64,000 nucleotides of DNA from positions 180,829-244,828 of the forward strand of contig NZ_MZGX01000004.1 of NCBI RefSeq assembly GCF_002051585.1, given 5' to 3'. Source of the stretch: Ruminiclostridium hungatei. GTDB taxonomy: Bacteria; Bacillota; Clostridia; Acetivibrionales; DSM-1351. A program made the translations under genes and the position numbers. Below are positions 35,401 through 43,870 of the stretch, in pieces. The notes below the pieces were generated by a model. That model made no database searches. It worked only from the letters and a program-made list of their open reading frames with translations, and was not told where the DNA came from. Position 1 is the stretch's first letter. Every line of letters begins with the position of its first letter.

Positions 35401-38038
35401 TTTCCTTAAGTTCATCACCCAAGCCCATTTTCCAGACCTGGGCGGCTTCATCCCATATCATTCTGGCTTTAGGTTTCGCATCACCCCGGAAGATTTCTAT
35501 ACCGCTCTCGTTAAGCGGCGGAGTGCTTCCTTCAAATTTATTAAGCAGGAGAACACTGTCTTCCACCTGACTCTCGATTTTGTTTACTATATTGTTAACA
35601 GACGTAACTGTCCCTATTACATCCAAATCGCCTTTTACGGTCACTGAGCCTTCAACCCCGAGAGTTCCGTTTATTTTGGTATTTTTACCGATGCCGATAT
35701 CTCCGTTGGTATTGAAGCCTATGGCAGAGGTTCCGTTTTTGTCACAAAGCATGCTGTGATTGTGGAGTTTATCTGCTGACAGCTTTTGTGTAAGAGTGTC
35801 CCACTTATCTCCATAGGGAAGCTCTTTCATATTGTTTCCCGTGCCGATTTTCCATGTTCCTTCAGCTTCATTCCAGATTATCTTCGCGTTAGGCGCACTT
35901 CCGCCCCGGTAAACCTCCAGGCCGCCTTCATTTTTGATGGGTACGCTGGTACCGGTATACCTGTTGACAACTATGGTATTGTTGTCAACATTTATTGTCG
36001 TGGTATTCAGCACAGATTGCTTGCCCTTTATTGTAAGATCGCCTTTTATGGTAACCGAGCCGTCCACACCCATGTCACCCTTTACCGACGCATTTTTTTC
36101 AACAGCCACATCGCCGTCTATATTCAAATCGCCCAGCATTTGCACATTTCCATCCACATCAATATCTACAATCGGCGTGCCCTCTTCATCTGTAAGGGCA
36201 CCGTGGCTGTGAAGCCCATCCGCCACCTGTCCGTGGGTGAGATATTCCCATTCTATGCCGCTGGGTATTTCAATCAGACTTGGACCGGTTCCAATCTTCC
36301 ATTTGTCACTGCCCTCGTCCCAGATCAATCTGGCATTGGGCAGCCCCTCACCCCGGTAAACCTCCAGGCCGCCTTCCGAGATTGGCTGCTGCCCGTTATT
36401 CGGTTTATTGACCAAAACCACACTCTCTGTAATCACCTGCTGAACTTCGGTGAATTCGGTCTTATTCTTTACCGTGAGATTTCCATCAACCGTCAGGTTC
36501 TTGGCAACGGCCAGATCAGAATAGACCTTCACATCGCCGGAGGGAGTTCCGCTCATTACAAGATTGCCATCCCCGTTGTAGAATTCGCTGTGGCTGTGGT
36601 ATAAGTCGGCATTGGTTCCGGTGGTCAAATCCTGCCAGGACTTTCCATAGGGTATATTATACATTTCAGTTCCAAGGCCTATTTGCCAGCGCTGATCTTC
36701 TTCATTCCACACCAGCCTGGCACTGGATTCCTGACTTGGAACTTCAATTCCACCTTTGGCAACAATACTGCCTGTGACAGTTATCTTCTTATCGATATTG
36801 ATATTTCCCTTGTCATCAGCAGTGAGAGCCGCTCTTCCGTCAGTTCCGAAAACCGTACTGTGTTTGTGGAGCTCATCAGCATTTGACCCGTTATGTATCT
36901 TTTCCCAGTCAGGACCGTAAGCCAAATTGTACAATCCGCTTCCGCCGTCACCCTCCTTTATGTCAGTACCAGCCTTCCAGCTCTTGCTCACTTCATCCCA
37001 AACCAGTTTTGCATTTGGCCTTTCTCCGCCTCTGAACACCTCCACACCGCTGCTCTGTATCCTTGGATCTATTTCGCCGGTCTTCGGAGTGTATTTGCTG
37101 ACGGTAAGCATATTGCCGGTCATAATAACATTCGTGGTATTAAGGGTTGTATTCTCCCCGCTTACCTGTATGCCTCCCGCTGCCGAAAGAGTTCCTGCAA
37201 CAGCGGCATTTTTTGAAATATTGACACCTCCGCTTGAATCCACCTTGAAAGCCTCCGCATTATTGGCATTGACTGTCAGTACTCCATTGACATTCATATT
37301 GCCATTTGCTTTGAGCTCCCCGCTTATTACCTTGCCTGAAAATTTGGTATATGGAGAATGTACTTCCAGCCCGTCATTCTGGCTCAGTGTTCTGTCAATG
37401 AACCCTGTTAAATACGGCAGGTTCAGCTTGTCCTTTTCTCCTATGGATATCTTTGCAAATTCCTGAGCCGTCCCCTGGGTCACAGCATATGTACGGATTT
37501 GTGTTATACCGTCTGCCTCTTTTTCAGCTACTTCCGAGACAGTCTTCCCTCCGGCTTCAGTGGAACTGAGCCTTACTCTGGCAAGTACCACTTCCTTGCT
37601 GGGATCTTCGGGCATATCACTTCTATGTTTGATTCTTCCGCGTTCCCAGATGTGTATTTCCTTGTCACCGCCTTTTTTGTTGTCCTTGTCGGCGGCGGCC
37701 TCTTCATATACGACAGTAATATATATGTCTTTATTTGCATCATACCCTGATAAATCAACAGGATTGTCGGGATGGTTATCACAAATCCAGATCTCCTGGC
37801 TGAACTTTTCATTTGTTTCCTCAACTGCTATTCTATTAAGTGCAAGGCCCTGGGAAACTGTAACCTGAGGATAGCCTCCCACTGGGGTAACGGTCAATCC
37901 GTCTACAACTCCCCAGTCATGAAAAAACCTGTTATGAAGGCGCTGAAGTTTCATATGGTATTCCTGCTCAAGTGCAAGGTCCTCTTCCTTCAGCAACAGA
38001 CCGTTAAAATACTTCATACGCTTGATTTCGTTTGACAT
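32444..38038 (-). CDS. Giant eCIS tail fibre with ~12 repeats and C-terminal S74 chaperone
   Basis: 1864 residues. Residues 1-235 are the docking domain shared by all three fibres (KRMKYFNGLLLKEEDL ... FFHDWGVVDGL). Residues about 250-1760 hold about 12 repeats built on GLEVYRGG..PNA.L.W.E...W..GTG, then (ten copies) an H-x-H motif such as LHKHS, LHSHG, QHTHW, and beta-helix stretches of the form KLDVxGxAxVxGxL. The last 100 residues are a Peptidase_S74 domain (SYKENIEELPVKTALELLKGLNPVSFDYKG, IGFIAEEVPEIF) with a terminal coiled coil. S74 domains drive trimerisation and then cleave themselves off. CGGAGG precedes the start. Last gene of the operon. Confidence 0.9.
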   Translation of the reverse strand: MSNEIKRMKYFNGLLLKEEDLALEQEYHMKLQRLHNRFFHDWGVVDGLTVTPVGGYPQVTVSQGLALNRIAVEETNEKFSQEIWICDNHPDNPVDLSGYDANKDIYITVVYEEAAADKDNKKGGDKEIHIWERGRIKHRSDMPEDPSKEVVLARVRLSSTEAGGKTVSEVAEKEADGITQIRTYAVTQGTAQEFAKISIGEKDKLNLPYLTGFIDRTLSQNDGLEVHSPYTKFSGKVISGELKANGNMNVNGVLTVNANNAEAFKVDSSGGVNISKNAAVAGTLSAAGGIQVSGENTTLNTTNVIMTGNMLTVSKYTPKTGEIDPRIQSSGVEVFRGGERPNAKLVWDEVSKSWKAGTDIKEGDGGSGLYNLAYGPDWEKIHNGSNADELHKHSTVFGTDGRAALTADDKGNINIDKKITVTGSIVAKGGIEVPSQESSARLVWNEEDQRWQIGLGTEMYNIPYGKSWQDLTTGTNADLYHSHSEFYNGDGNLVMSGTPSGDVKVYSDLAVAKNLTVDGNLTVKNKTEFTEVQQVITESVVLVNKPNNGQQPISEGGLEVYRGEGLPNARLIWDEGSDKWKIGTGPSLIEIPSGIEWEYLTHGQVADGLHSHGALTDEEGTPIVDIDVDGNVQMLGDLNIDGDVAVEKNASVKGDMGVDGSVTIKGDLTIKGKQSVLNTTTINVDNNTIVVNRYTGTSVPIKNEGGLEVYRGGSAPNAKIIWNEAEGTWKIGTGNNMKELPYGDKWDTLTQKLSADKLHNHSMLCDKNGTSAIGFNTNGDIGIGKNTKINGTLGVEGSVTVKGDLDVIGTVTSVNNIVNKIESQVEDSVLLLNKFEGSTPPLNESGIEIFRGDAKPKARMIWDEAAQVWKMGLGDELKEIASGKVWDKLTTQKNADSLHKHGQLYNEKGDILSLSTRASGSVDVAHDLTVGQDLTILGNLDVRGGLTRINSSNIEVVGNSITLNRFDSGELKKIDSGISIFRGNTQNSAILAWDEAKSNWKVGMSNGTQHLRINQDGSIQTPSAAVEGDFTAGSAYIKNSLILKDGIQIDRDEEPKPVIKWVKDLNQWIIGVGQVGFITADSKGNVGIGNSTPRQRLDVAGSAVVSGDMNIAGASTIAGKLIAGSTEVNGNLKVAGDFSLKKGIEVEREGNNGTKLDPAKIIWKEADMKWYLGYGDNLDPIILDSQHTHWKLYSPDEKTVAVTADESGNIGIGTTAPEAKLDVAGDAIVNGKLQVKDTLEVTGSAFVNGKVTAMDSFELYREGADAAILYWNAGSDSWQAGTGSNLKNISLSGHKHNSLYSGDSATVLVDGSGNVAIGKTAPEAKLDVSGNIRANGAIISGNISAVGSIKGSDADISGLLKTANATVTQNLTVEGNLTVNGDVVTVNTKTLEVEDNIITINRYSTAPSPANTSAGIEVYRGGTAANAQLLWNEAAGGIWQAGTTDGLKTLCFDDHKHVELTAITGIITAKDGKVGIGTASPSEKLDVEGNADISGKISAGEAGISGRLTAASAAVSGTLDADIIAAGNISVSGALNAGSGVEFTRSGDPKKARLLWSEADKMWQAGIEGDLKNISLNGHTHAEITNITGVLTVKSGNVGIGNTNPAKKLDITGDAGISGKLSAASVGVTGGLTAKDITAETISTGVVSTESLTAGSISADGSKLTAAAADISGVLTLSEGIKAAGAKEGRIIWDEEKGHWLAGTEDSLEAIGFAEHRHTNLFTEAGEEILSVNSAGNIGIGKEPSEGVKLDIDGIVKATNITQTSSASYKENIEELPVKTALELLKGLNPVSFDYKGNYFKKHNIGFIAEEVPEIFTTSDSKSISIMDIVAVLTSVVKKQQSESAAMRKQLNALQKQVAELIGA

Positions 38039-38090
38039 TTTTCGTTCCTCCGAATTCTCAAATTTATGAAACCTAATCTTTATGTTTCAG

Positions 38091-38267
38091 TTAATTGCTC
38101 TCTCCCTCTTTTGGAAGCAACCCTTCCAATGCCTGTATGGCTCCGCTGATCCTCAAAAGTGTCTGTGTAAGATTTGTACGTTTTGCGTCCAATTCCTCAA
38201 GTATTTTTTGTCCGTTCTCGAACTCATTTTTCAGTTCATTAACTCTTTTCTCCAGCAGTTCTTTCAC
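38091..38267 (-). CDS. Small coiled-coil protein between fibres (copy 2)
   Basis: 58 residues from a GTG start preceded by GGAGGGA. Almost entirely helical and heptad-like (KELLEKRVNELKNEFENGQK ... LDAKRTNLTQTLLRISGAIQALEGLL). It is a paralogue of the 59-residue protein at 41051-41230, sharing NLTxxLLRIxGAIQxLExLL. It lies 31 bases after the second fibre and 53 before the giant fibre. A role as fibre clasp, chaperone or trimer cap is inferred from position only. Confidence 0.75.
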   Translation of the reverse strand: MKELLEKRVNELKNEFENGQKILEELDAKRTNLTQTLLRISGAIQALEGLLPKEGESN

Positions 38268-38298
38268 TCTTCTCCCTCCAATCCGTCAGTATTTTCAT

Positions 38299-40989
38299 TT
38301 ATTTAGCCTTAAGGGCGGTAATTCTTTTCTTTAATTTGGCAATAAGCTTTTCCTGCTCCTTGACTTCGCTTACCAGAACCGCAATTATCTCCATGGGGCT
38401 GATTGCCTTTTTATCATTTGCCGAGAACATCTCGGGAACCTCTTCCGCTATGAAGCCCAGGGTTCTTCTTTTCATATCCCCCTTGAAATTGAATTCCACC
38501 GGTTCCAGCTTTTCGAACGCCGCCTGGGCCGATGACTTTTCAAGGTCTGAAATATTTTGCTTATATTCTCTGGTTGAGGAATAATACAGATTTCCGTCCA
38601 CATAGGTTCCTCCGCTTGCATAGAGGCGCAGCCTGTCACCCCCGTTGCCATAAAAGGAATAACTGACAGTCCTGTAATAGCCGCAGGGATTGCTGACCCA
38701 GCTATAGGGGCATGTTCTGACAAATTCGCTGTAGGAATATGACTGCAGATTGGAGTCATTCGCTATTCCTATTTCAAGCGTCATGTTTTCCCCGCCGCCT
38801 CGCTGCGGGTCGGAATAATACCTTATCCAGGCCGCATCCCCGCTGCCTCCATACTTGTCTCTTTCCCACATGATACCCTTGACGTCACAGTTTCCCACTC
38901 CCGGTACGATAGCACCCTTTGCAATGAGATTTCCTGTCACTCTCATGGTTCCATGCACATCCAGATTATCCCAGATGGATACCTTTCTTTCCTGGCCCGC
39001 CGACCTGTTTCCAACAAGCATCAGCGTTTTGTAGCCCGAAATGTCATTGGATATTTCCGAATTCCTTGAAGACGCCTCGGTAAAACCGCTCCAGGCTGAT
39101 GTAAACCTTATGGGATTTGTACTGCTCATGATTCGAGTCATGCCAACCGCATCAAAACTGTCCTTGGGTTCTGCGGTTCCTACCCCGGTACCTCCTGAGG
39201 CCATAAGGCATATATTGTCATCCCCGTCGTTTGACGTTCCGATTTCAAGGGTACACGCTTCACCGCTTCTCGGGTAGTATTTGACCCATGCTCCATCCCA
39301 CAGGCCTCCTCCCGGATCATTTGGAAAAACAATACCGTTGTTTCCCGAACCTGCAGTTACATTGAGAGCCTGGGAGAGCTGCATGCTGCCGTTTACCTGG
39401 AGAAGCCCGTTCACGTCCAGCCTGTCCCATATGGAAACCTTCCTGCCCTGTCCTGCCGATTGGTTGCCCACTATCATCAAGGCCTTATGGTATACGGTAT
39501 CGTTGCATATTTCTGCCTGGTTGGTAGTAAGGTCCGGAAAGGCGGTCCACTCCGATGTAAGTCTTATGGGATTTGATTTGCTCAGCAGTCTTATACTGCC
39601 GGATACCTCAAGCTTGTCGGATGTAGCATTAACCGGGCCTATACCCACATTTCCGCTTGAATTCCAGGATAGAGCCGGCCTCTGACCATTCTCGGTGGTA
39701 CCCAGCATGCCCCCCTTCAAGCCGGTCAGCGCCGGCCCTTCAACGGGCTGGGAACCATATGGCCGTCCTTCTCCATACCAGGCCAGGCCTGTTACGGAAT
39801 TACCGGGGGACATCAGTATTCTTTCGGGCACAGACAAGCCTGTCCTGCCGGAAACAGTTCCTGAATTATCCACCTCCAGAACAGTTCCCTTTGAGGAAAA
39901 CAGCCTGCTGTGGCCATGAGAATCCACAAAGGATTTGTTTATCATCTTATCCCAGCCCGCACCACTTGCTATGGGACCTAAATCAAGGCCTATTCCGGCA
40001 AGCCACCTTGCCTCCTGCTCGGACCATACAATGCGGGCATCCGGGTCGGAAGCGTTTCCTCCTCTGAAGACTTCAAGTCCTCCGTCCCTTTTTTTCCACA
40101 ATTCCGGATTGATCACATTTATACTGTTCACCTGAAAGATATTTTCCTCGGTTTCAAACTCATGAGTGATCTTTCCATCTTTTTTGGAAATCAATTGTCC
40201 CCGAAACCAAAGGTCCTTGGCAATCTCAACCTCTCCGCTGAATTTGACGGATTCTGAGTTTATATCCAAATGGTGTTCCCTTGTCTTCACATCTAACGTC
40301 TCGGTGAGGTAGGGCATCTCTTCAATTTCTTCACCCAATTTGAATATGAACCTTTGCAGTTCAAGCACACGTGCATAGGGACCTGCATATACCCTTAAGG
40401 GGGTTCCGTCCGTATCCGCGTCAAATATGCAGGTACTGTCAATAATAACTTCCTGGTAGGTGTCCCTTTCACCATCATTATTGATAAATTCCCGCTCTAC
40501 GACTTTTGGTACAATCCGTGCCAGGATAACATCCTTCTTTACGTCCTTGGGTTTTTCACTGCTGTGACTCAGTTTTGCACATTCCCAAACATGTATTTCC
40601 TGGCCCTGCCCCTTTTCATTATCCCTGTCAGCTCCGGTTTCACAGTAGCTGACGGTTATGTAGATGTTTGCGCCTGCAGGATATTCGGAAAGATCCAGAG
40701 GATTTTCAGGATGTCCCTCATATATCAAAATCAGCCTGCTGGTACTCTCTTTTACATCCGGCCCGTATTCTCCATCTACCGAATCCAGCGCCGCTCCTTC
40801 AGTAACGACCACTTCCATATTACCGTCAATTACAGGATTGACCTCGAGGCCGCCCACTATTCCCCAGGTATGGAGATAGCGGTTATGGATTCCCTGTAGT
40901 CTTCTGATGTAATCCTTGTCATGGCTGTAGTCTTCTGCTTTTAAAAGGAGTCCGTCAAAATAGTTCATTCTTTTTAATTCTTTTCCCAT
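38299..40989 (-). CDS. eCIS tail fibre 2 with S74 chaperone domain
   Basis: 896 residues from the ATG after GGAGGAAGAGGCA. Docking domain at 1-230 (KELKRMNYFDGLLLKAEDYS ... YLHTWGIVGGLEV), one GLEVFRGG...W.E..W..G unit with a S-H-G-H motif, then at least two copies of a ~120-residue unit (NPIRFTSAW ... LMIVGNQSAGQGRKVSIWDRLDVNG ... AWVKYY ... EIGTSND). The end is S74 (STREYKQNISDLEK, LGFIAEEVPEMF) plus a coiled coil. The docking and S74 parts match fibre 1 closely; the middle differs, including a Tyr/Cys-rich insert near residue 770 (FVRTCPYSWVSNPCGYY). Confidence 0.9.
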   Translation of the reverse strand: MGKELKRMNYFDGLLLKAEDYSHDKDYIRRLQGIHNRYLHTWGIVGGLEVNPVIDGNMEVVVTEGAALDSVDGEYGPDVKESTSRLILIYEGHPENPLDLSEYPAGANIYITVSYCETGADRDNEKGQGQEIHVWECAKLSHSSEKPKDVKKDVILARIVPKVVEREFINNDGERDTYQEVIIDSTCIFDADTDGTPLRVYAGPYARVLELQRFIFKLGEEIEEMPYLTETLDVKTREHHLDINSESVKFSGEVEIAKDLWFRGQLISKKDGKITHEFETEENIFQVNSINVINPELWKKRDGGLEVFRGGNASDPDARIVWSEQEARWLAGIGLDLGPIASGAGWDKMINKSFVDSHGHSRLFSSKGTVLEVDNSGTVSGRTGLSVPERILMSPGNSVTGLAWYGEGRPYGSQPVEGPALTGLKGGMLGTTENGQRPALSWNSSGNVGIGPVNATSDKLEVSGSIRLLSKSNPIRLTSEWTAFPDLTTNQAEICNDTVYHKALMIVGNQSAGQGRKVSIWDRLDVNGLLQVNGSMQLSQALNVTAGSGNNGIVFPNDPGGGLWDGAWVKYYPRSGEACTLEIGTSNDGDDNICLMASGGTGVGTAEPKDSFDAVGMTRIMSSTNPIRFTSAWSGFTEASSRNSEISNDISGYKTLMLVGNRSAGQERKVSIWDNLDVHGTMRVTGNLIAKGAIVPGVGNCDVKGIMWERDKYGGSGDAAWIRYYSDPQRGGGENMTLEIGIANDSNLQSYSYSEFVRTCPYSWVSNPCGYYRTVSYSFYGNGGDRLRLYASGGTYVDGNLYYSSTREYKQNISDLEKSSAQAAFEKLEPVEFNFKGDMKRRTLGFIAEEVPEMFSANDKKAISPMEIIAVLVSEVKEQEKLIAKLKKRITALKAK

Positions 40990-41050
40990 TTGCCTCTTCC
41001 TCCGGATACTCAAAATACTGCCAGAACTCTGGCATTAATAAATAAGTTCA

Positions 41051-41230
41051 TTACGAAACAGAGGCTTCATCTTTATTTAACAGTTCCTCAAGTACCTGTA
41101 TGGCTCCGTTGATGCGAAGCAGTGCATATGTGATATTTGAGCGTTGAATATCCAATTCTTCCATTGCCTTCTGTCCGGCTTCAAGCTCAACTCTGAGCTC
41201 ATTTATTCTTGACTCCACTTGTTCTTTCAT
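41051..41230 (-). CDS. Small coiled-coil protein between fibres (copy 1)
   Basis: 59 residues from the ATG after TGGAGGAC (an ATG four codons upstream overlaps the site). One long amphipathic helix (VESRINELRVELEAGQKAM) followed by ITYALLRINGAIQVLEELL. Paralogue of 38091-38267. It sits between fibres 1 and 2, so fibre plus coiled coil forms a repeated genetic unit. Function inferred only from position. Confidence 0.8.
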   Translation of the reverse strand: MKEQVESRINELRVELEAGQKAMEELDIQRSNITYALLRINGAIQVLEELLNKDEASVS

Positions 41231-41276
41231 TTTGTCCTCCATTCCGCTTTTAGTGCGGTTACTCAGTCAGTATTGA

Positions 41277-43826
41277 TTAGTTCCTGCCAGCAGCCATCTT
41301 GTCCAGATCCTGCTGCATTTTATTTATTGACTTTCTTTGATCCTTTACCACACTTGTGAGTACGGCAATAATCTCCATTGGGCTTATGGCCTTCTGATCG
41401 TTAGCCGCAACCGCATCCGGCATATCTTCCGCAATGAAGCCCAGGGTGGTCTTTTCGCTGTCACCCTTGAAATTAAAGCTGACAGGATTCATTCCTTCCA
41501 GGATTTCTTTTGCCTTTTTGGTGGAAAGTGAATTAATGTTTTCCTTCAATTCACGAGAAGAGCTGTAGTAAAAATATCCGTCCACATAAACTCCTCCTGT
41601 GGCGTAGAGCCTGATACGGTCTCCTCCGCCATAGTATCCCCCCGTACCCACGTCATTGGATATGCCGATTTCAAGAGTCATGTTCTCTCCGCCGCCACGG
41701 TTCAGATCAGAGTAGTATTTTATCCAGGCAGCATCACCAGTGCCGCCGTAGTAGTTTTTGGGGAAGGTTATTCCATTGTTGTCTCCGCTCCCCACACTGG
41801 GTACGATTGCACATACGGTTTGAATATCGCCGTTGACCTGTGTGGTTCCGTTTACATCAAGCCTGTCCCAGATAGAAACCTTTCTGCTGCCACTGGATTT
41901 GTTGCCCACAATCATCAACGATTTATAGTTAGTGGTATCATTGCATATCTCCGCCTGATTTCCAGCCTGATCGGGAAACCCGCTCCAGGAGGATGTAAAG
42001 CGCAAGGGATTTGAACCGCTGAGTACCCTCATCCATCCACTGACATCCAGCTTGTCGTTTGGATTTAGTGTTCCCACTCCCAGGTTGCCGGATGCCATTA
42101 ATGAGATGTGGTCATTGGCGTCATTTGAGGTTCCTATTTCAAAGGTACAGGCTTCTCCGCTCCGCGCATAGTACTTCAGCCATGCAGAATCCCCTGAGCC
42201 TCCTCCGGGATCGCTGGGAAATATTATTCCGTTCCTGCCGCTGCCGGCACTTGGGGTGAGAGCCTGAGTAAGCTGCATATTGCCGTTTACATACAGGAAG
42301 CCGTTCACGTCCAGCCTGTCCCAAATGGCTACCTTCCTGCCCTGTCCGGCAGATTGATTACCAACAATCATAAGAGCCTTATGATAACTGGTATCATTGC
42401 TTATTTCAGCACAATTCTTATTTCCGTCAGGAAAGCCGCTCCACATGGAAGTAAATCTGACAGGGTTGGATTGGCTTAATATACGGAGGCTCCCTGTGAC
42501 TTCCAGTTTGTCATCCTTGGGGCTCGGAGTATCAATACCCACATTTCCCAGACTGTTCCAGGATATTATGGGTCTCTGCCCACCGTCGGTAGTCCCCATG
42601 ATTCCCCCTTTAAGGCCGTACAGGACCGGACCGTCCACATTTATTCCGGCAAAAAGCTTGTCGCTGCCGAACCATCCCAGTCCGTGGGCTGTATTGTCGG
42701 AGGTTCTCAACAACATTGTCTTGTCTCCCAGACACAGGTTTCCCTTTACTGCCAGGTTTCCCGAGGCGTCAGCTTCAAGGGCATTGCCTCCCGGATAGCT
42801 CAGAACGGAATGTTTATGCAGTTCATCGGCTATATCACTTTTTATAAGTCTTTCCCACACAGGGCCATAGGCTATATCCCAGAGGTTGCTGCCCAGACCG
42901 ATCTTCCACTTTTTATCCGTTTCCGACCAGACAAGTCTTGCATCGGGAGAATCCGTGGAATCACCCCTATATACCTCCAGACCTCCATCCTGCGGTTTCC
43001 ATTCACCCTCTTCCGGCCTGCTGTTAACCTGGACAAAGCAGTTTGAGATCAGGAGTTCATTTGCCTTTGCATCATCATTTTGCAGTTTTCCGTTAACTAT
43101 AAGATCTCCGGCAACATTAACAGAACCGGAAAAATTGGCTTTTAAAGCATTAACCTCCAGTCCCGTGCCGGCATTACCCCGGTCCACAGCCTTGATGAAG
43201 GGCATCCCCTTTATATCCTCGGTTAATTTGAAAATAATTTTTTCAATGGCGAGTACACGTCCCGCAGGTCCCGCATACCTCCTCAACTGAGTTCCGTCCG
43301 GCTGGGTTTCAAATATACAGTCCTTCCCCAGGTACTTCTTATTATCCACCAACTTCATCTGTACTCTTGCCAGAATTACATTTGCCTTGTCATCCTTGGG
43401 CTTGACCATAGCATATTTTATGCGTCCCCGTTCATATATGTGGATTTCCTGTCCTTTGCCCTTTTCCAGGTCGTCCTTGTCCATAAGCTCTTCTTCATAG
43501 CTGACAAAAATGTAGATGTCATCTCCCGCACTGAAGGGAGACAGATCTATAATACTGTCAGGATGCTTGTCGGTAATATATATGTACTGGCTGGTACTCT
43601 CACCGTTGCTGTCCTGCACCTGGTTTATTGCAATCCCTTCCTTTACTGCGACCTTCAGATATTGTACTGACGGTTCAACCTCCAGTCCTGCTACGATACC
43701 CCAGGTATGCAGGTAACGGTTGTGAAGCTGCTGAAGCCTTTTTTGATAATTCTGATCAAGCTTATAGTCTTCCGCATCCAACAGGAGTCCGTCAAAATAG
43801 CGCATTCTTTTTAATTCTTTACCCAT
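41277..43826 (-). CDS. eCIS tail fibre 1 with S74 chaperone domain
   Basis: 849 residues from the ATG after GGAGGAAGTGGCA. Docking domain (KELKRMRYFDGLLLDAEDYK ... YLHTWGIVAGLEV) like that of other eCIS fibre proteins, one GLEVYRG...W.E..W..GLG unit with LHKHS, two or three copies of the ~120-residue FTS.WSGF ... IVGN.S...RKVSIWDRLDVNG ... EI.TSND unit, and a final S74 domain (SSRELKENINSL, LGFIAEDMPDAV) with coiled coil. First of three fibres; it follows the gpI-like gene, the position of fibre genes in Afp/PVC and in contractile phages. Confidence 0.9.
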   Translation of the reverse strand: MGKELKRMRYFDGLLLDAEDYKLDQNYQKRLQQLHNRYLHTWGIVAGLEVEPSVQYLKVAVKEGIAINQVQDSNGESTSQYIYITDKHPDSIIDLSPFSAGDDIYIFVSYEEELMDKDDLEKGKGQEIHIYERGRIKYAMVKPKDDKANVILARVQMKLVDNKKYLGKDCIFETQPDGTQLRRYAGPAGRVLAIEKIIFKLTEDIKGMPFIKAVDRGNAGTGLEVNALKANFSGSVNVAGDLIVNGKLQNDDAKANELLISNCFVQVNSRPEEGEWKPQDGGLEVYRGDSTDSPDARLVWSETDKKWKIGLGSNLWDIAYGPVWERLIKSDIADELHKHSVLSYPGGNALEADASGNLAVKGNLCLGDKTMLLRTSDNTAHGLGWFGSDKLFAGINVDGPVLYGLKGGIMGTTDGGQRPIISWNSLGNVGIDTPSPKDDKLEVTGSLRILSQSNPVRFTSMWSGFPDGNKNCAEISNDTSYHKALMIVGNQSAGQGRKVAIWDRLDVNGFLYVNGNMQLTQALTPSAGSGRNGIIFPSDPGGGSGDSAWLKYYARSGEACTFEIGTSNDANDHISLMASGNLGVGTLNPNDKLDVSGWMRVLSGSNPLRFTSSWSGFPDQAGNQAEICNDTTNYKSLMIVGNKSSGSRKVSIWDRLDVNGTTQVNGDIQTVCAIVPSVGSGDNNGITFPKNYYGGTGDAAWIKYYSDLNRGGGENMTLEIGISNDVGTGGYYGGGDRIRLYATGGVYVDGYFYYSSSRELKENINSLSTKKAKEILEGMNPVSFNFKGDSEKTTLGFIAEDMPDAVAANDQKAISPMEIIAVLTSVVKDQRKSINKMQQDLDKMAAGRN

Positions 43827-43870
43827 TGCCACTTCCTCCGGATTTCATAATGTTTTAGTCAAAGTTATGC

